In this document: positions 44,496-53,318 of the stretch, piece by piece | How positions within the stretch are numbered: position 1 is the first letter of the stretch | Layout: each line of letters begins with the position of its first letter | Assembly: GCA_963804865.1 (NCBI GenBank) | Contig: CAWDSH010000001.1 | Coordinates: 1,054,001-1,118,000 of the forward strand | DNA: 64,000 bases | Direction of reading: 5' to 3' | From: CAVVEQ01 sp963804865 | GTDB taxonomy: Bacteria > Chloroflexota > Anaerolineae > Anaerolineales > Anaerolineaceae | Position numbers and translations under genes: made by a program | Notes under the pieces: generated by a model | Told to the model about the DNA's origin: nothing | What the model saw: the letters and a program-made list of their open reading frames with translations, nothing else | Databases searched by the model: none

Positions 44496-45957
44496 ATGCG
44501 TTCATCTCAAAATCCGGAAGAACGATTCAAGGTCCTGCGTCCGATCATTCTGCTGCTGCTTGTATCGCTTGTATTCAGTTTAATTTTCTTCGGCTACCAG
44601 GGTGCGTTCTCCCGACTCATGGCGGATGATTATTGTTATGCTGCCAAAGGGAGAGATCTGGGATTGTTCCAGGGGCTGTGGGATATCTATACTACCTGGT
44701 CGGGGAGATATTCCTCCATTTTTTTGATACTGGTAATCGAACCCCTATTGGAAGGGTTGGTAAAGGTATTGCCTGCGATTCTCCTCCTGGTATGGCTGGG
44801 CAGTCTTATCCGATTAATCATCAATATCCAAAATAGGATGATTGAGAAATTACCTCATTGGTATGGTTGGACCGCTGGCAACCCTGGTACTATACCTGAC
44901 CATCCTCATAGCACCCAACCGGTTCCAGATCCTTTATTGGTTGAACGGCTCGATCACTTACACACTTCCGTTGATCTGCTTAACTGCTCTGGCAGGTTGG
45001 TCGATCTCTATCATTGGGATCCAAAGATCATCAAAACCTCTTCAAATCGCAGGATTTGGATTATTAGCGTTGGTCTCCGGTGGTTTCTCTGAGACCAATG
45101 CCGCACTCCAGGTCGGATTTTTCACCCTTGCATTGATCGGGTGTTCCATCACCCTGAAGGGTGACCGAAAAAAAAGCGGCATGATCCTTATGGGGACAGG
45201 CCTATTCGTTTCATTGATCGCCATAGTAATTCTTGTTCTCTCCCCCGGAAATCACATCCGCCAGGAATTATTCCCTGACCCGCCAGGATTTTTTACCCTT
45301 ATTTACTCTTCCATCCGATATGCACTGGCGTTTATGTACCATCTCGTTTTGGGTTATCTTGTGCCCGTAATCACCGGCAGCGTGATCAGTTTTATCTTTG
45401 GAGTGATTATCCGATCATCTCCCGGGGTAGAGAACCTGGTTGAATCAAAGCGAAGAATACAACTGTGGAAAATCATCGCTGCAATCATTGTGGTCGTATT
45501 TGGTTTGATCGTCTGCTGCGTGGCACCATCTGCCTACGCCCAGTCCGCATACCCGGAACTGCGCGCCCTTCTTTCCGCAACTTATATCTTTATCCTCGGG
45601 ATGATTGGATTCTTTCTCGTGGCTGGATTTTTTTTCTCGGGTCGAATGGGTTCCGATCCAAAAAGATTAAACATCATTCACAAAATTTCGCTTATCATTT
45701 TACTGCTTGGTTGTGCATATCCATTCTATGCTGGCAAAAACCTTACTGGAGACCTCGAGCAAGCCCAGTTATTTGCGAGTAAATGGGATGAGCGGGAGAA
45801 GGTTATTCAGCAGGCAATCACTCTTGGAGAGAACAATCTCACTCTCGCAGGCCTGGACAGCCAGCATGGCATCAGCGATCTCCAGGTGGAGCCGGATTAT
45901 TGGGTGAACAGTTGTATGGCTGATTATTACCGGGTGGAATCGATCACCGGAAAATAA
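44496..45957 (+). pseudogene. Polytopic membrane protein (DUF6056-like), interrupted by one frameshift
   Basis: An about 486-residue membrane protein with at least ten hydrophobic helices. The first frame holds helix 1 (LRPIILLLLVSLVFSLIFFG), MADDYCYA and WSGRYSSIF, then loses hydrophobicity after MIEKLPHWYG; the second frame picks up with YLIGMVGPLATLVLYLTILI. One extra base between ~44845 and 44875 (a T is the easiest) explains both. The DD-containing periplasmic loop after helix 1 (MADDYCYA) and GRYSS are typical of GT-C-like and DUF6056 proteins. Function unknown; start set at 44496. It lies 34 bp after kbl. Confidence 0.65.
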
Positions 45958-45960
45958 AAA

Positions 45961-45988
45961 GACCCTGATCGCTCAGGGTCTTTTTTTT
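45961..45988. terminator. Bidirectional terminator at the end of the glycan cluster
   Basis: An 8-bp GACCCTGA stem with a 4-nt loop, T8 on the plus strand and T5 on the minus strand, between the membrane protein and the convergent glycan cluster. Confidence 0.9.
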
Positions 45989-46226
45989 ACTTCTTCGATT
46001 GATGCTGCCCGCTGAAAGGATCGAAATCCGGATCACCGCCGGAATATGCGCAGGAGCCCAGTCTTTCTTTTAGGCACAAGTCCCCGTGCGAACAACGCTC
46101 ACTCAAAATTCTTGGATTGTCGGGAAGGTAGTCGATCGGATAAATGACTTGGGCTTGTAGAGCAACCTGGCAGCCTGCTTTGTCACAGTATTGTCGCTTG
46201 ATGGATTCCCATTGTAATGTTGCCAA
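45987..46226 (-). CDS. Small Cys-rich protein, unknown
   Basis: A 79-residue hypothetical protein. It has five Cys in the pattern CDKAGC, then C-x4-C-x6-C (ERCSHGDLCLKERLGSC), which suggests metal binding or disulfides. No signal peptide and no family known to me. It is preceded by a GGAGG-like site (AGGTG) and lies 53 bp beyond the DUF1232 gene at the end of the leftward cluster. Confidence 0.5.
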   Translation of the reverse strand: MATLQWESIKRQYCDKAGCQVALQAQVIYPIDYLPDNPRILSERCSHGDLCLKERLGSCAYSGGDPDFDPFSGQHQSKK

Positions 46227-46279
46227 TTTTCACCTCCAATAACTTTTACCAATAATACTCGTCGAAAGCACTAAATATC

Positions 46280-46651
46280 TTACTCGGCACGTGGTTTTTC
46301 TTCATCATCGGTTACTTCTTTAAATCCCGCGTCGATGATGTCCTCTTTCTTACCAGGATCCTTCCATTCACCGGGCAGAACTTTTCGAAGTGCAGCCATA
46401 TGCTCATCCACAATTTCCTGCGGGCTGAGCTCGATGAACAGCATGCTTCCCAATAAAACAAATGTCAGATCATCTATCGGTCCGGGGAGCAGATCGGGGA
46501 AGAAAACAAAATAAAGCAAGGTACTGAATGGAAGGAGCTTCAGGAAATTATTAATCCTGCGATCCTTCAGCAAGCGTAGAACCAATTTGACGCGCATGAC
46601 AAATTCATCGATAAAATTTCCCTTGTGGGGAGTGAGGTTTTTATTAGTCAT
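46280..46651 (-). CDS. DUF1232 (YkvA-like) family protein
   Basis: A 123-residue protein with the DUF1232 core LLPFSTLLYFVFFPDLLPGP and a following hydrophobic helix, flanked by charged ends. Family members are small membrane-associated proteins of unknown role. It lies 4 bp after the interrupted glycosyltransferase and may be co-transcribed with the glycan cluster. Confidence 0.7.
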   Translation of the reverse strand: MTNKNLTPHKGNFIDEFVMRVKLVLRLLKDRRINNFLKLLPFSTLLYFVFFPDLLPGPIDDLTFVLLGSMLFIELSPQEIVDEHMAALRKVLPGEWKDPGKKEDIIDAGFKEVTDDEEKPRAE

Positions 46652-46655
46652 TGTT

Positions 46656-47445
46656 TTACCTTTGTGTTTTTGATTGTATCATGCTCTTTCTACGCCAATT
46701 GATCAAGGGAGCGGCCATTTTACGCATCCAATATTTCATAACGATCAGCGAGAAAACAGAACCTCCATCGCGGTAATGGATGCGCAGCATCTCCGGCCAA
46801 CAGCGATCATCCGCTGCAATCGTCTTCGCATCTGAATGCAGGCGAAAATTCGCCCAAGTGTGTCCCGGGATATAAACGAGTGGCGCCAGGCGGGCAAGAC
46901 GCACCCACAGATCATAATCCATGGCAAAATAGAAATCGGGATCCAAAGGACCCACCTTGTGCCAATAATCTGCCCTGAAAAAGCAGGCTTGTTGCGGTAC
47001 ATGAACATAACCCTTGTTTTAATTTTTTTAAATCCGTCTGTGCAGCTGGAAAACGTCCTATGATTCGATCGTTCTCGTTAATGAAATTTGCCTCTCCATA
47101 AATCGCGCTGCATTGCGGGTGAACATCAAGCTGCTGCATGGCATCCCGCACCGAGCCCGGCTCATAGGTGTCATCGGAATTCAACCAGGCGAAAATCTCC
47201 CCACTGGCATGCGCAAAACCCTTGTTTATTGCGTCCGTCTGCCCGCGATCTTTCTCTGAAGTCCACCACGCGAGGCGATGGCTGTATTTCTTGATGATCT
47301 CAAGGCTGCCGTCTGTGGAGCCGCCATCCACGATGATATATTCAATATTGGGATAATCCTGGTCCAGCACTGAACGGATTGTTCGTTCCAGGAATGGAGC
47401 TTGATTATATGAAGGTGTGACGATGGAGATACGCTTTATACTCAT
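46656..47445 (-). pseudogene. Family 2 glycosyltransferase, interrupted by one frameshift
   Basis: A ~262-residue GT2 enzyme. The N-terminal frame has SIVTPSYNQAPFLERTIRS, VDGGSTDGS and the metal motif WLNSDD. After KLKQG it goes off-frame; the next frame continues VGPLDPDFYFAMDYDLWVRLA, the normal acceptor-site block. Removing one G from the CCC/GGG run at 47011-47013 joins the two as QGYVHVPQQACFF. The ATG at 47445 is in frame with the upstream membrane protein's C-terminus, giving an apparent fusion that probably reflects another extra base near 47457. A second, complete, similar GT2 is at 49768. Confidence 0.8.
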
Positions 47446-48974
47446 GGGATCAACGGTTTGGGTCAGATCAAAAACGATATACCCCTCACTCTTCGAATAT
47501 ATGGGGTAGCCATTGAATAAAGCCTCTTTCAATTGCGGCTGCCTTTCCAGCTCGTCCAGATCGGTCACCAGGAAATATTGACGGTCACGGGTCATTTCCT
47601 TGAATCGATCCAGGAATTCGGGCTGGGCTAAACCAGCCATTTCGCGTAAGCTGGTATCGCCGGTATAAGGCCAGTAACCTGCAGGGGATACCCAGCCAAA
47701 ATACTCAAGGGGATAACCGTAATCCTGGGTCAGGGCGATGATGGAAGTATCGTGACCGACAACATTCCCGATATTTTCCCAATAAGCTGCCTGCGGGCGA
47801 TAATCTACTTTATGAAAAATCGTGCGAATATTCCATAAATTGATGATCAATCCAAAGGCGAGGACTAGTTCCAAGGGCTGTGCGCATCCAGCGATTCGAA
47901 TTCAGTTCACCCAATCGCTTGATGATTTCATCTGCCAACGGAGCAAGCAGAAGGGCGATCAATGGGATCAGAGTGATGTGATAATAATCATGGGTTGAAA
48001 AATAATACGAGAAGATAAAACCATATACCAGGTACCCAATGGCCAAGGCCAGGATATACAACCTTTTTTCCTTGCCACCTAAAAGAAACCAGCCAACCAA
48101 TCCGGCGATCAAGAATGTCAAACCAATCACATTTTCGACCTGGGTAATCCATTTCAGGTAAAAAACCGGATCCAGCCACATGGAAGGGAAAAACCGCAGG
48201 CTAAACTGGCTGGCAAGTGATCCTTCCAAAATAAAACCATAGATCATGTATCCCAAGCGTGGGCAGGATGGTGATGACACCCATCGCCCATATTTGAGAA
48301 TCGCGCAAAGCTTTTTTGGCACCCAGAATGAATAACAAACCGAGGAAACCGCCTGCAATTGCGAAAACCGCCAGGGCTTTCACCAGGAGAGCCAGGCCGG
48401 AAAAAATACCGGCAAGGATCACCCATTTCCAGCCATGGTTTTGCGACCAGCGGTAGATTGACCACCAGGCAAAGATGATCAAAGCCGTCATGAGCGGATC
48501 CGGCTGAAAGCTGCGGCTGGCAATCACACCATAGGGTATGAATAGATAAAATGCCGTAGCTGCCAAACCACCGGCATCGGAGGTTAATCCCCGCGCCAGC
48601 AGATATATTCCAATCCCGCCCAGTACCCAGAAAATCGCGCTGAATAAGCGCGGCACCCAGAGAACTTCTTCACCGATCACGCGGTAACTGATGGCAGCCA
48701 GTCCATCCATGAAAGGAGGCTCGTAATCTTCTTTCTGCCAGACGCGTACCGCCATATCCCGCTGCCATTGCGGGGCAGATTCGAGATCTTGATAAAATCG
48801 ACCGCGGGCAAGGATGGCAGTATAGATCTGCCGACTGGGATGAAAGTCAAATGGCAGGTCAGTGATATCGTAAATTCGAATCGCGAGTGAAGCGAGGAGA
48901 AAAACGACCAGAATGGCCAAATGGCTGTATTTTGAAGCGGTTTTACTCGTGCGCTTGGGGTTTGTATCTGCCAT
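47443..48974 (-). pseudogene. GT39-like membrane glycosyltransferase, interrupted by frameshifts
   Basis: A ~510-residue membrane protein resembling the PMT/ArnT (GT-C) superfamily, which transfers sugars from lipid carriers. Helix 1 is SHLAILVVFLLASLAIRIYD, followed by a periplasmic loop and about ten helices. Frames change at the GGG (minus) run 48252-48254 and the CCC (minus) run 47875-47877; one extra base in each accounts for them, giving PTLGYMIYGF and RTALELVLAFG. A further extra base near 47457-47459 would restore a stop overlapping the next gene's ATG. As given, the third piece is fused in frame to the GT2 gene. Confidence 0.7.
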
Positions 48975-48985
48975 AGCTAAATTAT

Positions 48986-49756
48986 TTATGGTCGATAGAA
49001 CAACGCATCGGATTGCAGGATCGAGCCATCCTTGGGAGATAATAATGAATCAAAGAGCCCGCCGAAGACAAATCCTTTTTTGAAAAGATATTGATAAACA
49101 TCATCAAACAAGGCCTGCTTCTGGTAAAGTTGATGATACGACACTTCTGAAATGATATATTGAACGTTTTTCAACACGGCATCCGCGCCGCGAAGTACTT
49201 CCAGCTCATAACCTTGGACATCAATTTTCAATAATACTTTTTTACCCAGTATGATCTCACCAAGGAAATCATCCAGGCGCGCTACTGGCACTTCGATCTT
49301 CTTATTCTCTGATGACTCGGGGAATACCTGTTTATGCAGTTCGTCCATCTCCAATACAGAAGAGGAAGCCATGAAAGAGCTCTTCCAAAATTCTATGGTC
49401 CCCTTCTTTTCGCCTAGAGCTGTCTGGTAGGCTTTAAATTTGACATCTCCTGCCATGGCATAGGTCAACTTCTGAATATTTTCCTGCATGGGATCAAACG
49501 AATAGATTTGGGCTTCAGGCAAGAGAATGCGCATTGCAAAAGCAAATGAGCCAATATAGGCACCTACATCAATAATGGTATCCAGCTGAATCCCCTTGAA
49601 CCAATTCCGTTGTGGGGTCAGCCTGGCCAATTCATGGGTCAATTCACGATCAAAAAAGATGCGCTGACCTAATTCCCAGAATTGACTGGGGTATTGAAAA
49701 GGCAGGGATAAGTACTCGATCGCTTTGATCAGGTTAGTTGAGAATGATTTTCCCAT
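48986..49756 (-). CDS. FkbM family methyltransferase
   Basis: A 256-residue SAM-dependent methyltransferase. Motif I is IDVGAYIGSF (~60-69), followed by FDPMQEN and the FkbM C-terminal motif LLKIDVQGYELEVLRGA. FkbM enzymes methylate hydroxyls in polyketides and in glycan sugars. Its place in the cluster, between two glycosyltransferases, argues for O-methylation of a sugar. Confidence 0.88.
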   Translation of the reverse strand: MGKSFSTNLIKAIEYLSLPFQYPSQFWELGQRIFFDRELTHELARLTPQRNWFKGIQLDTIIDVGAYIGSFAFAMRILLPEAQIYSFDPMQENIQKLTYAMAGDVKFKAYQTALGEKKGTIEFWKSSFMASSSVLEMDELHKQVFPESSENKKIEVPVARLDDFLGEIILGKKVLLKIDVQGYELEVLRGADAVLKNVQYIISEVSYHQLYQKQALFDDVYQYLFKKGFVFGGLFDSLLSPKDGSILQSDALFYRP

Positions 49757-49767
49757 GAGATCTATTA

Positions 49768-50718
49768 TTATCCGGACTGAGACTGGTCTTGATTATAACC
49801 TCGCCCCTTGCGAAGCACGGATCGCATCTTGCCCAGCCCCAGCATGGCTGGGAAACAAAACAGGATACGCTGCCATTCAATCAACGCGGTCTTTGGGTGG
49901 TAATACATGCTCTTAAGATACGAAACCAGAGCTTTTCCAGGCATATTGCCATCCAATAAATACCTTCCATCAAGCCGGTATGCCCCTGCCAGGATTTTCT
50001 TCTCATTTTTACCGAACGCTTCGGTTAATGTTGCCTGACCTCGCATCCATTCGACGATTCTTAAGGCCTCCCCCCCAAAGGCGGAAGCCAGGGCTACGTT
50101 CTTTGCCTCCGGGTGGAAACGCGCTGAAGCCCAGGGTTCTGGATTGTAGATGATTTTTCCCTGCTGACCCACGCGCAACCATAGCTGATGATCGAGTAAA
50201 AAATGGTACTCCAGATCCAGGTATCCGGCGGCTTCGAGTGCTTCACGTCGCATAAAAACAGCCGGTTGTCCAATGATCCGGAATTGCATCAGACCTTCAA
50301 TTCCCCAATCTCCATATGTTATGCGATTGGTTGTCCTGCCGGTTTCATCGATCGCAAACACATCCCCATGCACCATGGCTGCATCTGGGTGCTTTGTGAA
50401 CAACGCGACAACAGCGCTAATGACACCGGGAAGATACAGGTCATCAGAATTCAACCAGGCGATATATTCACCCTTTGCCCTCTGGAGTCCTTTGTTGATC
50501 GCTTCCGCCTGCCCGCGATCTTTTTCAGAGCACCACCAGGTTAGCCTGGATTCAAACTCCTTGATAATCTCAACACTGCCATCCGTCGAGCCGCCATCCA
50601 CAACCAGGTATTCAATTTTGGGATAATCCTGGTTCAAAACAGATTGCATTGTTTCATGCAGGTATGCAGCTTGATTGTAAGAAGGTGTGACGATGGAAAC
50701 CAGCGGTTGATCAGTCAT
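49768..50718 (-). CDS. Family 2 glycosyltransferase
   Basis: A 316-residue GT-A enzyme and the best-preserved GT2 in the cluster. The first domain shows SIVTPSYNQAAYLHETMQSV, VDGGSTDGSVEII, WCSEKDRGQAEAINKG and the metal-binding SDD in WLNSDDLYLP. The acceptor half has DLEYHFLLDHQLWLRV. A C-terminal ~70-residue tail is basic. The donor sugar cannot be told. It is close in sequence to the interrupted GT2 at 46656, suggesting duplication within the cluster. Confidence 0.9.
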   Translation of the reverse strand: MTDQPLVSIVTPSYNQAAYLHETMQSVLNQDYPKIEYLVVDGGSTDGSVEIIKEFESRLTWWCSEKDRGQAEAINKGLQRAKGEYIAWLNSDDLYLPGVISAVVALFTKHPDAAMVHGDVFAIDETGRTTNRITYGDWGIEGLMQFRIIGQPAVFMRREALEAAGYLDLEYHFLLDHQLWLRVGQQGKIIYNPEPWASARFHPEAKNVALASAFGGEALRIVEWMRGQATLTEAFGKNEKKILAGAYRLDGRYLLDGNMPGKALVSYLKSMYYHPKTALIEWQRILFCFPAMLGLGKMRSVLRKGRGYNQDQSQSG

Positions 50719-50721
50719 GGA

Positions 50722-51541
50722 TTAGAAAAGGCTGTTGTAATCAACCTTCGGGAAAATGGTCAGTTTACCACCTATCGTGGCATCCAGCACCTGCCTACCA
50801 TCCTTCTCGTATGCATCCCTTGCCATTTTATATCCAACCTCGGAAGTTTCGAAATCAGGAAGCTGCCAGCGAAAACCCTTGCCGAAATAGGCAGGAGAAA
50901 AATGATTGGGATCATCCCCCCCTGAAACCACAGTGGTGTTCGCTGGACCTTTGGAAACAAAATTGTGGTCGACGCCGATAAGGATCACCTGTTGGAATCC
51001 CATGTGGTAAGCCAATTGAAGCGCAACATTGGTCACCGTTGCGCCTTCCCAAACGCGTCCGCTGACATCCCTGGAAAATCGTGGTCCAGTATAAGAAGTG
51101 TAAATAAAATCGGGAAGTTCACTTGCAGGGGGATTCAAGGAGAGGAAATGACGATGAGATCTCCACGCAAAAAATTTGGGCACTGAAACAGCGAGCAATT
51201 CAGCTGCACATTGTTCGATGATCAGGTCATTTATGGAAACGAGGTAAGTAGTCGTAAATCCCAACTCGGGGAACATCAGATAGATACGGTTCAAGCCAAA
51301 AGTATATTCATCCTTCAACCTGGTTAGATCCGTATTCTTCAGGCTCGGACCATTCCCTATTATGAAAGCCCGCTTTCCTTGATGCATATTCTTGAGTGCT
51401 GTTGAGATTCGCGATGCTCTTTCTTCGCCATGGATGCAGATAAGCCTCGGGCAGCTCCGGTAATCTAATAATCCCGTCGTAAGTGTCCCGCAACACTCTC
51501 CACGCTTTCTGTGGGATGATCGCTTTGATCTTTGATTTCAT
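50722..51541 (-). pseudogene. DUF115/MptE-like (Maf-type) glycan protein, interrupted by one frameshift
   Basis: A ~272-residue protein. The core has FIIGNGPSL, LNRIYLMFPELGFTTTYLV and LGMD-like IGVDHNF, typical of the DUF115 domain (PF01973), seen in Maf flagellin glycosylation factors and in glycan clusters. The first 40 residues (KAIIPQKAWRVLRD) are in another frame, and one extra A (minus strand) at 51420-51422 joins them as RRRASRISTALKNMHQGKRAF. Function in non-flagellar clusters is not known; a sugar-nucleotide-linked transfer is the usual guess. Confidence 0.7.
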
Positions 51542-51550
51542 GATGGGTTT

Positions 51551-52315
51551 TTACTCCGTGCTCAACCGGGCTGTGGCTCCACCGTCAACGATCAATGCCT
51601 GACCCGTGATGAAAGATGACTGGGTGTTATCTCCCAGGAAAAAGATCACGCTGGCGATTTCCTCGGGTAGACCCACCCTGCCATTGACCGTCTTTCGTGC
51701 CAGGTTCTCCAACCGGTCGTTGATCGTGCCGCCATCCAGATGTCCGCGCTGCAGCCCTGCCCGCAGCATCGGGGTATCCACGGCACCCGGCAAAATGGCA
51801 TTCACGCGGATATTATCCGGGGCGAATTCAATCGCCATCGCCCGGGTCAGCGCCAACAGCCCCCCTTTGCTGGCTGCATACGCGGCGATGTTCTTTGAGG
51901 TTGCCACCGCGTGCACGGAGGAGACATTTACGATCGCCCCTCCACTGGCTTCTTTAAAGAGTGGATAAGCCAATTTGGCGCCTAAGAATACTGAACGGAG
52001 ATTGGACGCCATCACCATGTCCCATTCCACGTCCGTCGTTTCGATCAAAGGTTTGGCAATTTGCAGGGCTGCATTATTAACCACCACATCGAGAACCGGG
52101 CTGAATTTCTTCGCCTGTTCATAAATGGCTTCGATTGCTTTTGGATCCGATATATCAGCCTTAATATACAATCCCGAACCCGGGTACTCTTCATTGAAGT
52201 CGTTGCGGTCGACGCCGATCACCTGCCAGCCTTTACTGGTAAAGAATTTTACTGTCGCCCTGCCAATACCTCCGGCTGCGCCGGTGATCAACATCACTTT
52301 GCTGCGGTCATCCAT
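51551..52315 (-). CDS. SDR family oxidoreductase
   Basis: A 254-residue short-chain dehydrogenase. It has the nucleotide motif TGAAGGIGRAT, NNAA in VVNNAALQIA, and the catalytic triad Ser (NVSSVHA), Tyr and Lys (YAASKGG). VDRND just after the Rossmann strand suggests NAD(H) preference. Similar SDRs act in nonulosonic-acid and sugar-nucleotide pathways (for example PtmA-like). It is paired with the adjacent 2-hydroxyacid dehydrogenase and may share a substrate route. Confidence 0.9.
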   Translation of the reverse strand: MDDRSKVMLITGAAGGIGRATVKFFTSKGWQVIGVDRNDFNEEYPGSGLYIKADISDPKAIEAIYEQAKKFSPVLDVVVNNAALQIAKPLIETTDVEWDMVMASNLRSVFLGAKLAYPLFKEASGGAIVNVSSVHAVATSKNIAAYAASKGGLLALTRAMAIEFAPDNIRVNAILPGAVDTPMLRAGLQRGHLDGGTINDRLENLARKTVNGRVGLPEEIASVIFFLGDNTQSSFITGQALIVDGGATARLSTE

Positions 52316-52342
52316 GATTCACCTCGGATTCATTGATCAAAT

Positions 52343-53318
52343 CTAGCGATCCTTCCATTGCTCCAGGTCATCCGCTGGAATTCCGAGACCTTCGAGCAGG
52401 TTTCGGATGGTATTCCAATGCACTTTTTCCCAGGCTGCCGGGCTGGAATTAGAATTGTGCGGCGCAAGCATAACGTTATCCATCTTCAATAACGGTGAAT
52501 TTGACCGGAATGGGTTCGTCCTCAAAAACATCCAGGGCTGCGCCAGCGATCTTACCATTCTGCAATGCTGCGATCAGCGCCATCTCATCAATGATTGGAC
52601 CTCTCGCGGTATTAATGATAATTGCACCTGGTTTCATTTGTGCCAGGGTCACGGCATTAATCAAGTGGCGGCTGGTGGGATTGAGATCAGCATTGACGCT
52701 GATGAAATCAGATTCTTGTAACAACTTATCAAGATCGACCATTTCGACACCAACATCACTGGTGAATTCCTGATCAATCTCTTTAATATCATTCCCGAGC
52801 AGCCGTAATCCGAAAGCCTTGGCTCGCCGCAGTACCGCCTTCCCAACATTACCCACCCCGATCACACCCAGAGTACATTCACTGAGAGCGCGCCCGGGAA
52901 GTTTTTCCCATTTACCGGCTTTTATTGCCCGGTCGAGCCAGGGCTGCCTGCGGGCGAAGGCTAAAATATATCCAAGCACACTATCCGCGACAGGAACACT
53001 GAATGCATTGGGCGTATTCCTAACCTGAACACCCAACTTTTCCGCAGCCACCTTGTCGATCGAATCAATCCCAGTTCCCCACTTCGAGATCACCCTCAAC
53101 CTGGGGAGACAATGCTTGATGACATTCTCGCTATAACGATCATCCCCGCAGATCGTCCCGTCGAATTGCCCGGCATATTTTATTATTTCATCTTCACTCA
53201 AACGCTCATGGACCTCGGGAACGATCAGAACCAGGTTGTAGTGGTCAAAGACCGGTTTGAAACGTTCCTGGAATGGGATCATGTACGGTGCTGAGAACAG
53301 GATACTTTTTTTCGTCAT
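52343..53318 (-). pseudogene. D-isomer-specific 2-hydroxyacid dehydrogenase, interrupted by one frameshift
   Basis: An NAD-dependent dehydrogenase of about 325 residues. The nucleotide domain shows GVIGVGNVGKAV, and catalytic Arg and Glu lie in NTARGP and FEDEP. The catalytic His is in the other frame (MLAPHNSNS). The extra base is in the AAA (minus) run at 52500-52502; removing it gives PVNSPLLKMDNVMLAPHNSN. As given, the enzyme would lack its catalytic His. Its stop-side overlap with the next gene (4 bp) shows tight coupling. Confidence 0.85.

Noticed and set aside
50722..51387. 6-hydroxymethylpterin diphosphokinase (MptE) function for the DUF115-like protein
   Set aside because: The shared fold gives this name, but the glycan-cluster setting and missing pterin genes make it unsupported.
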